From: Sphingomonas sp. S2-65
GTDB lineage: Bacteria > Pseudomonadota > Alphaproteobacteria > Sphingomonadales > Sphingomonadaceae
NCBI RefSeq assembly: GCF_021513175.1
Contig: NZ_CP090953.1
Location: forward strand, 2,662,501-2,726,500
DNA length: 64,000 nt
Direction of reading: 5' to 3'
Shown: positions 43,552 through 51,590 of the stretch, in pieces
Layout: each line of letters opens with the position of its first letter
Numbering within the stretch: position 1 is the first letter of the stretch
Program-made: the position numbers and the translations under genes
Notes under the pieces: model-generated
What the model saw: only the letters and a program-made list of their open reading frames with translations
The model's database searches: none
What the model was told of the DNA's origin: nothing

Positions 43552-44445
43552 ATGAACGGGGCACATAGCTGGGATCTGTATCGAAGCTTCGCCGCGGTGC
43601 TGCGGACCGGCTCGCTCTCGGCGGCGGCGCGGGCGCTGGACCTTACCCAGCCGAGCGTATCGCGGCATATCGAAGCGCTCGAGCAATCGGTGGGAGGCGC
43701 CTTGTTCGTGCGCTCGCAGCGCGGCCTTTCCCCCACCGACCGCGCGTTGGCGATGAAGCCCTATGCCGAGCAATTGGTCGCGGCATCGGCGGCGCTGCTG
43801 CGTTCGGCCTCAGCCGATGCCGGCGCGGTCGCGGGAAGCGTCCGGATCACGGCAAGCGAGATGGTGGGCGTGATGCATCTGCCGCCGCTGCTGGCCGCAT
43901 TGCGCCGCGCGCATCCCGAGCTATCGAGCGAGTTGGTGGTCTCCAACACCGTCGACGACTTGCTCCAGCGCCATGCCGATATCGCGATCCGCATGGTGGA
44001 GCCGACGCAACAGGCGCTGATCGCCAAGCGCGTCGGCGGCGTGACGCTGGGGCTGCACGCGCATCGCGACTATCTCGAGCGGCGCGGCGTTCCCGCGTCG
44101 GCAGACGACCTTGCCGGGCACGACGTGATCGGTCCCGAGACGATGGTTCCGGCGGTGCGCTTCGTGATGCAGGCGCTGCCGGTGCTGACGCAGATCCCGT
44201 TCGCGATGCGTTCGGACAGCGATCTCGTCCATTTCGCGGCGATACGCGGCGGGGTGGGCATCGGCATCTGCCAGGTCGAGCTGGCGCAAAGGGATCCCGC
44301 GCTCGTCCGCGTCCTGCCCGACGCCTTCGCGTTCGTGCTGCCGATCTGGATCGTGATGCACGAGGATCTGCGCGCGATCGCCCGCTGCCGCGTGGTGTTC
44401 GACGCGCTTGCCGCGGGGCTGGCCTCGATCCAGGTCGCGAAGTGA
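43552..44445 (+). CDS. LysR-family transcription regulator
   Basis: 297 aa. N-terminal winged HTH (FAAVLRTGSLSAAARALDLT, QPSVSRHIEALEQ) and a C-terminal periplasmic-binding-like effector domain (VRITASEMVGVMHLPPLLAA, GVGIGICQVELAQ). The first HTH lines match the family exactly. The divergent SDR is the likely target; effector unknown. The next gene starts with GTGA overlap. Confidence 0.9.
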   Translation: MNGAHSWDLYRSFAAVLRTGSLSAAARALDLTQPSVSRHIEALEQSVGGALFVRSQRGLSPTDRALAMKPYAEQLVAASAALLRSASADAGAVAGSVRITASEMVGVMHLPPLLAALRRAHPELSSELVVSNTVDDLLQRHADIAIRMVEPTQQALIAKRVGGVTLGLHAHRDYLERRGVPASADDLAGHDVIGPETMVPAVRFVMQALPVLTQIPFAMRSDSDLVHFAAIRGGVGIGICQVELAQRDPALVRVLPDAFAFVLPIWIVMHEDLRAIARCRVVFDALAAGLASIQVAK

Positions 44446-45112
44446 CCGGATCGGATTTGTTGCGCATGGCGGCAAATGGCGCGGAACTGCACCGCGGCGC
44501 GGCGCGAGCGCAAATTCCGGCGATCGAGGCGTTGCTGGGCTACCTGCCCCAGGACAGAGCCGGAGTTCGGATATGCGACAGCGCTGCGCTGGCCACGCTG
44601 GCGCTGGACGGCGGGATCGGCGCGGTTGCGCGCCGGCATCTCGGCCCGCCCGCCCGCCCCGTGCGGGCGATCCTGTTCGACAAGAACGCGGACGTGAACT
44701 GGGGCCTGGCATGGCATCAGGATCGCACCGTCGCGGTACGCCGACGCAACGAGGTGCCGGATTTCGGACCCTGGGCCATCAGGCGGGATTGATCCATGTC
44801 GCGCCGCCATTTCCTCTCCTCGCTCGAATGATCACCGTGCGCATCCACCTGGACCCTGTCGACGCGGCGAACGCACCGCTGCTGATCGCGCCTGGCTCGC
44901 ACCGCAGCAAGGTTGCCGAGGCCGCGATCGATGCGACGGTAAGGGCGTGTGGCGTCTCCAGCTGTCTGGCGGAGCGCGGCGATGTCTGGGCCTATGCAAC
45001 GCCGATCCTGCACGCGTCCGAACCCGCCATGCAGCCGAAGCGCCGCCGAGTGCTCCAACTGGATCATTCCGCCGAGGACCTGCCCGGCGGCCTTGAATGG
45101 CTAGGCGTCTGA
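44442..45112 (+). pseudogene. phytanoyl-CoA dioxygenase (PhyH)-like gene broken by a frameshift
   Basis: Two reading frames together give one PhyH-type protein. The first (44442-44792) has the metal-binding HxD in LAWHQDRTVAVRRR and ends GPWAIRRD-stop; the second resumes in the +1 frame at about 44782 (AGLIHVAPPF), continues with MITVRIHLDPVDAANAPLLI and the distal His in TPILHASE, and stops at 45112. Loss of one A in an AAGG-type run near 44781 would explain it. It could be a real mutation or a sequencing error. Fe(II)/2-oxoglutarate enzyme; substrate unknown. It overlaps the end of ygfZ by 12 bases. Confidence 0.75.
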
Positions 45113-45847
45113 ACCCTCGTCGGCGGCCAGTGCGCGGGCGAGCCAATCGGGCACCAGGGCGTCGCCCAAGGCTTCGACGCGGCGGAGTTCGACCATCAGG
45201 CCGAGATCGGGATAGCAAGCGCGGGTGCGGTCGCCGGGGTCGGCGAGGGGGGCAACGACGAGGCGGCGGTTGACCTTGGCGCGATAATGCATGCGCGCGG
45301 TGTTCTCCTGCCCGACATAGCAGCCCTTGGTGTAGCTCACTCCGTTCAGCGGCTCGGCATTGCATTCGAGCCAGAGCGTCTTGTCCTGGCCGAGTTCGGC
45401 TGCGCCTTCGGTGACGCCCAGCGAGAGGCGGTGCGCGCGCCAGCCGGTGGCCGGGGCGCCCGCCGCTTCGCCGAGCCAGCGCCGGCCGAGCGCCGGCAGG
45501 CGCGGATCCGGGACGCCGTGGTCGCCGCTCGGGGACCAGTGCACGCCGCCCCCGACCGGCTCGATCGCGATCGGGCGGCGCAGGCGGTAGATGGTGAGAC
45601 GGCGGGCCAGCGCCTCGCGCTGCTCGGCCTCGCAATCGATAAGGATCGCATCGCCATCGGCCCACAGGATGAAATCGAACCATGCCTTGCCCTGCGGGGT
45701 GAGCAGGGCGGCCCATTGCGGCTGGCCCGGCGCGACCAGAGCGAGATCCTGAGTGAGCAGCCCCTGGAGGAATCCGCGGACATCCTCCCCCGAGATGCGG
45801 AGAAGCGCGCGGTCGGCAAGCAGGGTGCCGGGGCTGGTTTCGGTCAT
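45101..45847 (-). CDS. ygfZ: YgfZ/GcvT-like folate-binding protein
   Basis: 248 aa from the ATG at 45847; a GTG at 45898 would overlap the divergent gene. The hallmark YgfZ motif K-G-C-Y-x-G-Q-E is present in SYTKGCYVGQENTARM. Other family text: RALLRISGEDVRGFLQGL, LLTPQGKAWFDFILW. YgfZ works with tetrahydrofolate in maintaining Fe-S enzymes. Divergent from dihydroorotase with only about 44 bases between starts. Confidence 0.9.
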   Translation of the reverse strand: MTETSPGTLLADRALLRISGEDVRGFLQGLLTQDLALVAPGQPQWAALLTPQGKAWFDFILWADGDAILIDCEAEQREALARRLTIYRLRRPIAIEPVGGGVHWSPSGDHGVPDPRLPALGRRWLGEAAGAPATGWRAHRLSLGVTEGAAELGQDKTLWLECNAEPLNGVSYTKGCYVGQENTARMHYRAKVNRRLVVAPLADPGDRTRACYPDLGLMVELRRVEALGDALVPDWLARALAADEGSDA

Positions 45848-45891
45848 GGTGAAGAGGTAGGAGGCGGCGGGCGCGGAGAGAAGAGGCGAAG

Positions 45892-47217
45892 ATGGCACAG
45901 ATCGACTTGAAGCTGACGGGCGGACGGGTGCATCTGCCCGGCGGACCCGCCGAAGTGGATGTCGGCATATCCGGCGGGCGCATCGTCGCGATCGGGCGGG
46001 TCGGCGACGCCGGCAGGACGGTGGACTGCACCGGGCTGGACGTGCTGCCCGGCGTGATCGACAGCCAGGTCCATTTCCGCGAGCCCGGGCTGGTGGCGAA
46101 GGAAGATCTGGAGAGCGGCAGCCGCGCCGCCGTGCTGGGCGGGGTGACCGCGGTGTTCGAAATGCCGAACACCAAGCCCAATACCGACAGCGCCGAGGCG
46201 ATCCAGGACAAGCTCACGCGCGCCAAGGGGCGGATGTGGTGCGACCATGCCTTTTACGTCGGCGCGACCAACCACAATGCCGCCGCGCTGGCCGAGCTGG
46301 AGCGGCTGCCCGGGACGGCGGGGATCAAGATCTTCATGGGCGCCTCGACCGGCGACCTGCTGGTATCGGACGACGCCAATCTCGCGCGCGTGCTCGCTTC
46401 GGGCAAGCGGCGCGTGGCGATCCATGCCGAGGACGAGGCGCGGATGAACGCGCGGGCCGACGAGCGGATCGAAGGCGATCCGCGCTCGCACCCGGTGTGG
46501 CGCGACGATGAGAGCGCCTTGCTGGCGACGCAGCGCATCCTGCGGCTGGCGCGCGAGGCCCGGCGGCGCATCCATGTGCTCCACGTGACGACGCCGGCCG
46601 AGCTGGCGCTGCTGGGGCAGCACAAGGACATCGCCACGTGCGAAGTGACCCCGCAGCATCTGACGCTGGCGGGCGAAGAGGCCTATCCGCGGCTGGGCAC
46701 CTGGGCGCAGATGAACCCGCCGATCCGATCGGGCGCGCATCGCGACGGGCTGTTCGAATGGCTGCGCCAGGGCGTGGTCGACGTGATGGGTTCGGACCAT
46801 GCGCCGCACACGCGCGAGGAAAAGGCCAAGCCCTATCCGCAGAGCCCGAGCGGGATGCCCGGCGTGCAGACGCTGCTGCCGCTGATGCTCAACCATGTCG
46901 CCGAAGGGCGGCTGACGCTCCAGCGGCTGATCGACCTGACCAGCGCCGGGCCGCAGCGGGTGTTCGGCATTGTCGGCAAGGGGCGGATCGCGATCGGCTA
47001 TGACGCCGATTTCACCGCGGTGGATCTGAAGGCGCGCTGGACGATCGAGGATAGCTGGCTGGCATCCAAATGCGGCTGGTCGCCCTTTACCGGCATGACG
47101 CTGACCGGGCGGCCGATGGGCACCATCGTCCGCGGCGCGGAAGTGATGTGGGAAGGCGAACTGGCGCAGGCGGCGACCGGCGAGCCGATCCGTTTCGAAG
47201 CGGTCGAGTTCGGCTGA
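45892..47217 (+). CDS. pyrC: dihydroorotase
   Basis: 441 aa amidohydrolase. The metal site begins PGVIDSQVHFREPG, where the first of the two usual His (DxHxH) is Gln; the carboxylated Lys is in GIKIFMGAST, and further ligands are in AIHAED, HVLHVTT and GSDHAPHTREEK. I recall the DxQVHFREPG form from other alphaproteobacterial dihydroorotases, so it need not mean loss of function. Third step of UMP synthesis. No pyrB neighbour here. Confidence 0.85.
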   Translation: MAQIDLKLTGGRVHLPGGPAEVDVGISGGRIVAIGRVGDAGRTVDCTGLDVLPGVIDSQVHFREPGLVAKEDLESGSRAAVLGGVTAVFEMPNTKPNTDSAEAIQDKLTRAKGRMWCDHAFYVGATNHNAAALAELERLPGTAGIKIFMGASTGDLLVSDDANLARVLASGKRRVAIHAEDEARMNARADERIEGDPRSHPVWRDDESALLATQRILRLAREARRRIHVLHVTTPAELALLGQHKDIATCEVTPQHLTLAGEEAYPRLGTWAQMNPPIRSGAHRDGLFEWLRQGVVDVMGSDHAPHTREEKAKPYPQSPSGMPGVQTLLPLMLNHVAEGRLTLQRLIDLTSAGPQRVFGIVGKGRIAIGYDADFTAVDLKARWTIEDSWLASKCGWSPFTGMTLTGRPMGTIVRGAEVMWEGELAQAATGEPIRFEAVEFG

Positions 47218-47291
47218 GCCCGCCCTTTTTGCAGCGGGCGGTACTGCCTATCTGAGCGGCGCGGCCGCGTCGGGTGGCCTGAGGTCCAAGC

Positions 47292-48083
47292 ATGCCGTTC
47301 ATCGCTTCCAGTCCTGCCGATCGCAGCAAAGCCGCTCTGGGCGCGGCGGCGCTCACGGCTGCGCTCGGCGCGGGGTTGCTGTGGGGCCTCGCGGTGCACC
47401 AGGGCGCAGCCGAACCGCCTGCATTGACGCTGTTCGAAGTACCTCCAGCGCCACCGCCTGAAAAGCAGAAGCCCGTTCCCCAGCGGGTGCGCAGTGGCAG
47501 GCCTGAAGGCGAAGCCTCGCCGCCCAATCTTCGCGCCGAGCCTACCGAAGTGGTCGCGCCGACACCGACTATTCCGCTTCCCGTGCCACCGCCGCTCGTG
47601 GCTGCGCCGATCGCCGGCACTGGGGCCATGTCTTCGGCGGGCAGTGCCGACATCGCCGGGCCGGGGTTTGGCAGTGGCGGCACCGGCAATGGCCGGGGCA
47701 GCGGCGGTGCCGGCGACGGCGATGGTGATGGCGGCGGGCGCGAGGAAACGCCGCCGCAATGGGTGCGCGGCCGCATCCGTGACTCCGATTTCCCCGACGC
47801 GCTGGCGGAGGCCGGGGTCGGCGGGACGGTGGGAGTTCGCTACACGGTGTGGAGCGACGGCCGCGTGGTCGACTGCGAAATCACCGCGTCGAGCGGCAGC
47901 CGCCTGCTGGACGACACGACATGCCGGCTGATCCGCGAACGCTTTCGCTTCAAGCCGTCGCGCGATCGGCAAGGGCGTGCGGTAGCCGCACAGATCGTCG
48001 AGAGCCATAGCTGGATGGTCGAGCGCCTGCCACCCGACCCGACGCCGCCGCCCCGACGCCGGCGCGGCCTGTTCGGCCTTTAG
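47292..48083 (+). CDS. TonB-like energy transducer protein
   Basis: 263 aa. An N-terminal transmembrane helix (LGAAALTAALGAGLLWGLAV), a proline-rich spacer (FEVPPAPPPEKQKPVP), a Gly/Asp-rich stretch (GTGNGRGSGGAGDGDGDGGG) and a C-terminal TonB domain (GTVGVRYTVWSDGRVVDCEI, then LIRERFRFKPSRD). The protein would span the periplasm and pass proton-motive energy to TonB-dependent receptors, or be a TonB-related stand-in. No ExoB/ExbD genes nearby. Ends overlapping the DUF1294 gene by four bases. Confidence 0.85.
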   Translation: MPFIASSPADRSKAALGAAALTAALGAGLLWGLAVHQGAAEPPALTLFEVPPAPPPEKQKPVPQRVRSGRPEGEASPPNLRAEPTEVVAPTPTIPLPVPPPLVAAPIAGTGAMSSAGSADIAGPGFGSGGTGNGRGSGGAGDGDGDGGGREETPPQWVRGRIRDSDFPDALAEAGVGGTVGVRYTVWSDGRVVDCEITASSGSRLLDDTTCRLIRERFRFKPSRDRQGRAVAAQIVESHSWMVERLPPDPTPPPRRRRGLFGL

Positions 48084-48355
48084 GCGAACGCCGCCCAGGC
48101 AAGGCCGGCGATCACCCCGACCTGGATCATCGCGATGAGCTGCAGGTAGGTCGAGAAAGGCTGCTTGCGAGTCTTGTGCCGGAACAGGTGCCGCGCAAGG
48201 AAGGCGGCGGGCGTGCCGCCGATCAGCGCGAGTTCCAGCAAGCGCCGTTCCGGAATGCGGCGCTTGCCGGCGATCGCCCGGCCCTTGTCCTCGCGAAAGC
48301 TGCGCAAGGTCCAGAGGTTCACCAGAACCAGCGCCAACGCTGCAATCAGTACCAT
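48080..48355 (-). CDS. DUF1294 small membrane protein
   Basis: 91 aa with hydrophobic segments at both ends (MVLIAALALVLVNLWTL, IAMIQVGVIAGLAWAAFA) and a middle hydrophobic part after a basic loop (DKGRAIAGKRRIPERRLLEL then GGTPAAFLARHLFRHKTRK). This RIPE-LL-GG-x(3)-A pattern is DUF1294, of unknown function. Confidence 0.85.
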   Translation of the reverse strand: MVLIAALALVLVNLWTLRSFREDKGRAIAGKRRIPERRLLELALIGGTPAAFLARHLFRHKTRKQPFSTYLQLIAMIQVGVIAGLAWAAFA

Positions 48356-48383
48356 CGCCTGAGGCCGCTATGGCTCTGCGGTG

Positions 48384-50363
48384 TCATTGCCGGGCGCGGA
48401 AGGGGACGATCTGGCCGGCGCCCTTGCTGGCGGCGACGGCTTCGCGGACCGCTCGGACGAGCTGATCGCGGCGGAACGGCTTGGCAAGCCGGGGCAGGTT
48501 GGCGCCGACCTCGTCCGAGAGCTCGGCAAAGCCCGACACGAGAAGCGCCGGCAGGTCGGGCCAGCCGGCGCGCGCGGCATCGGCGAGTTGCACGCCGTTC
48601 ATGTCCGGCATCGCGAAATCAGTGACCAGCAGGTCGACCTGGCTTTCGGACAGCAGCTGCAACGCCTGCTTGCCCGAACTCGCCTGGATCACCCGGTGGC
48701 CGGCATCCTCAAGCATGGCGGCGGTGTTGGTCAGCACCAGCGCGTCGTCGTCGACCGCGAGCACCACGAGCCGGTCGCGCTCGGCCGTTTCGACGGGCGC
48801 TGGCGCGGGCGTTGGCGCTTGCGGCTCGACCTTCGCGTCTCCGGATACCGGCAGCCACAGTTCGGCAGTGGTGCCTTCTCCCTGGCGGCTTTGCAGGAGA
48901 AGCCGTCCGCCGCATTGCTCGGCGAAGCCGTGCACCATCGACAGGCCCAGGCCGGTGCCCTTGCCGACCCCCTTGGTGGTGTAGAAAGGCTCGGTCGCGC
49001 GGGCGAGCGTTTCCTCGTCCATGCCGGAGCCGGTGTCGACCACCGATAGCGCCACATAGGCGCCGGGCTTCAGCGCGCCGCCGAGCTCGACCTGCTTCTC
49101 ATGCGCGGCGATCAAGATCTTGCCGCCATCGGGCAGCGCGTCGCGGGCGTTCACCACCAGGTTGAGGAGCGCGAGCTCGAGCTGTGCGGGGTCGGCCCGC
49201 ACCGAGCGCAGCAGCAGGGGAAATTGCGTGTCGATGCGGATGGCAGCGCCGATCGTGCGCTGAAGCAGATCGGCCATGCCGCGAACCAGCGCAGACGGGT
49301 CGACTGGTTCCAGCTTGAGTTCCTGCTTGCGCGCAAAGGCGAGCATGCGCTGCGTCAGCGTCGCGCCGCGTTCGGCCGCCTTCATCGCGTTGTCGAGGAA
49401 GCGGGAGATGTCGGCGCCCTCGGACGCGCGGCGGCGGGCGAGATCCAGGCTGCCGATGATCGCCGCCAGCAGGTTGTTGAAGTCGTGCGCGACGCCGCCG
49501 GTAAGCTTGCCGATCGCCTCCATCTTCTGGGCCTGGAACAGCGCCTCGCGGGCTTGGTCCAGCGCGAGCTGCGACTGGCGCCGCTCGGTGAGATCGCGGG
49601 TTATCTTGGCGAAACCGATAAACGAGCCTGAGCTGTCGCGCACGGTATCGATGACGACGCTGGCCCAGAACCGAGTTCCATCCTTGCGGACGCGCCAGCC
49701 CTCCGCCTCGAAGCGGCCCTGGCTGCGTGCCGTCGCCAGCGCCCGGCCCGGCAGATCGGTCGCGCGGTCCTCATCGGTGTAGAAGCGCGAGAAATGCGCG
49801 CCGAGAATATCGTCGGCGGTATAACCCTTGAAGCGCTCGGCGCCGGCGTTCCAGCTCGCGACATGACCTTCGGGATCCAGCATGTAGATCGCATAGTCAC
49901 TGACGCTCTGGACGAGCAGCCGGAAGCGCTCCTCGCTGCGGCGAAGCTCCTCCTCGGTCGCCCGGCGCTCGGTAAGGTCGCGGGTGACCTTGGCAAAGCC
50001 GAGCAGCACCCCGTCGGGATCGCGGATCGGGTCGATGACGACATTGGCCCAGAAATGCGTGCCGTCCTTTCGGACACGCCAGCCCTCGGCCTCGAACCGC
50101 CCTTCGCGCTCTGCGGTGGCGAGTGCGCGCGCGGGCAGCCCGGTCGCGCGATCCTCTTGCGTGTAGAAGCGCGAGAAGTTCTGGCCGATGATCTCGTCGG
50201 CCGCATAGCCCTTGAAGCGCTCGGCACCGGCGTTCCAGCTGACTACCTCCCCCGTCGGGTCGAGCATGTAGATCGCATAGTCGGTCACGCTCTGGACGAG
50301 CAATTCGAACCGATTGGTCCCGGATTCGCCGGGCTTTGAAATGGCAGTCAATCTGGTTCCCAT
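48384..50363 (-). CDS. PAS-PAS hybrid histidine kinase with C-terminal receiver
   Basis: 659 aa, soluble. Two PAS/PAC domains (about 18-135 and 145-262) are near-duplicates (FELLVQSVTDYAIYMLDPTG against FRLLVQSVSDYAIYMLDPEG; FRFEAEGWRVRKDGT in both). HisKA with the His in GGVAHDFNNLLAAIIG, an ATPase domain (NLVVNARDAL, DTGSGMDEE, GTGLGLSMVHG) and a receiver (LAVDDDALVL, VTDFAMPDMNG, LAKPFRRDQL). A typical hybrid kinase with PAS input, ligand unknown. The duplication at DNA level is visible (around 49620-50300). Confidence 0.9.
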   Translation of the reverse strand: MGTRLTAISKPGESGTNRFELLVQSVTDYAIYMLDPTGEVVSWNAGAERFKGYAADEIIGQNFSRFYTQEDRATGLPARALATAEREGRFEAEGWRVRKDGTHFWANVVIDPIRDPDGVLLGFAKVTRDLTERRATEEELRRSEERFRLLVQSVSDYAIYMLDPEGHVASWNAGAERFKGYTADDILGAHFSRFYTDEDRATDLPGRALATARSQGRFEAEGWRVRKDGTRFWASVVIDTVRDSSGSFIGFAKITRDLTERRQSQLALDQAREALFQAQKMEAIGKLTGGVAHDFNNLLAAIIGSLDLARRRASEGADISRFLDNAMKAAERGATLTQRMLAFARKQELKLEPVDPSALVRGMADLLQRTIGAAIRIDTQFPLLLRSVRADPAQLELALLNLVVNARDALPDGGKILIAAHEKQVELGGALKPGAYVALSVVDTGSGMDEETLARATEPFYTTKGVGKGTGLGLSMVHGFAEQCGGRLLLQSRQGEGTTAELWLPVSGDAKVEPQAPTPAPAPVETAERDRLVVLAVDDDALVLTNTAAMLEDAGHRVIQASSGKQALQLLSESQVDLLVTDFAMPDMNGVQLADAARAGWPDLPALLVSGFAELSDEVGANLPRLAKPFRRDQLVRAVREAVAASKGAGQIVPFRARQ

Positions 50364-50440
50364 CGCCGCATCATGCAGCTCCGCGAACGCGGAACCGATC
50401 AGCGGTAATTAGGTTCCAGGACGATCGGAAGGCCGAACGA

Positions 50441-51190
50441 TCAGAAGGGAAGCCAGCGCTGCTTCTCGCTGAACTTCATATAGCCGGCGTTCACGCCCAG
50501 CCGCCAGCCAACGCCGAGCCGCACCGGGATCAGCACCACATCGCCGCGGCGCATGTAGCTGGCCGAAAAGCCGCCGACGAAATAGGCGCGGCCCTCCCCG
50601 GCGGGGAAGCGCTTGTAGAGTTCCTGGCTGTCGTACAGATTATAGACGAGGACGAAGACCTTGTTCGCGTCCCCGCCGACGTCGAAGCCGATCGAAGGGC
50701 CGGTCCAATAGACCGGGCGCTCGCCCTCGATCCGGTGGAACATGCGCCCTGAGCCATAGCGAAGCCCGACGCCGATCGCGCCGGCGGCCTCGCTCCCGGC
50801 GATATAGGCGTTGGGACGTCCCTGGTCCTTGAGGATGTCCTCGAGGAGGCCGGCCAGTCCTGACGCGCCCTTGCCGAACACCCCCTCTGCCGCGCTCAGC
50901 AGTTCGTCGCGCTCGAACGTGTCGGTCGCCCGCTCGCGCGCATTGGCCGCGGACGTGGCACCGCCCTGCACCGGCGGCGCAGGTTGTGGCTGCGGTTGCT
51001 GCTGCGGGGTCTGCTCGCGATACGGGCCATAATCGGAAGGGGCGGGACCGTCCTGGCGTGCAGGCGGCGTGTCGAGATCCGAATCGATCGCCGTGTTGGG
51101 GTCGATGGTGGTCATCTGTGCCGATGCCGGCATCGCCGCCAGCCCGATCAGTGCGGCTGCCGCTCCCGAAATCCACGTGCCGATACGCAT
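50441..51190 (-). CDS. eipA: DUF1134/EipA family envelope protein
   Basis: 249 aa from the ATG at 51190 with a signal peptide (MRIGTWISGAAAALIGLAAMPASA). A Pro/Gln-rich linker (REQTPQQQPQPQPAPP) leads to the DUF1134 domain (about 110-249): AYIAGSEAAGAIGVGLRYGS, PVYWTGPSIGFDVGGDANKV, GFSASYMRRGDVVLIPVR. In Brucella the family member EipA is a periplasmic protein needed for envelope integrity. The symbol is by family and not by proven orthology. Confidence 0.85.
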   Translation of the reverse strand: MRIGTWISGAAAALIGLAAMPASAQMTTIDPNTAIDSDLDTPPARQDGPAPSDYGPYREQTPQQQPQPQPAPPVQGGATSAANARERATDTFERDELLSAAEGVFGKGASGLAGLLEDILKDQGRPNAYIAGSEAAGAIGVGLRYGSGRMFHRIEGERPVYWTGPSIGFDVGGDANKVFVLVYNLYDSQELYKRFPAGEGRAYFVGGFSASYMRRGDVVLIPVRLGVGWRLGVNAGYMKFSEKQRWLPF

Positions 51191-51352
51191 AGCTGCTTGC
51201 CCCAAAGCCCCCGAAATACGCCTGTATCATAGAGGCGGGCCGCTGACGCTACAATGAACGGGCGCCGGGCAGGACTGATTTCGCGTTTGATCGTTCTCCC
51301 CGTTGATCCGTGGAAAAACCGTCGCTATAGCGCTCGACCTCTAGCCCCTTCC

Positions 51353-51442
51353 GGAGACGTGGGTGAGTGGCTGAAACCAACGCTTTGCTAAAGCGTCATA
51401 CGGGAAACCGTATCGAGGGTTCGAATCCCTCCGTCTCCTCCA
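51353..51442 (+). tRNA. tRNA-Ser (anticodon GCT)
   Basis: Acceptor stem ggagacg (51353-51359) pairs with cgtctcc (51432-51438); the anticodon loop of stem acgct/agcgt carries GCT at 51387-51389; a long variable arm with a stem (atacggg-aaa-ccgtat) marks a class II tRNA, as for Ser; the T loop has ttcgaat. CCA is encoded (51440-51442). The discriminator base reads T where G is usual for Ser, so the exact end could be off by one. Confidence 0.9.
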
Positions 51443-51590
51443 GCTAGCGCCAGGCTCCCCAGATCACCCCCAACGATGCGCTTGCGGCACTGCGCCTCGC
51501 CACTTTACGCGCTGCGGCATTGAACGCGCGCACCGCTCGGCCTAAGTCGCGATCCTGTTAACGGTAACGGTCAAGATTGGAGTGCACGGT

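Noticed and set aside
51353..51442. tRNA-Ser as an integration site for an island.
   Set aside because: No integrase, no repeated tRNA 3' end and no change in composition next to it.
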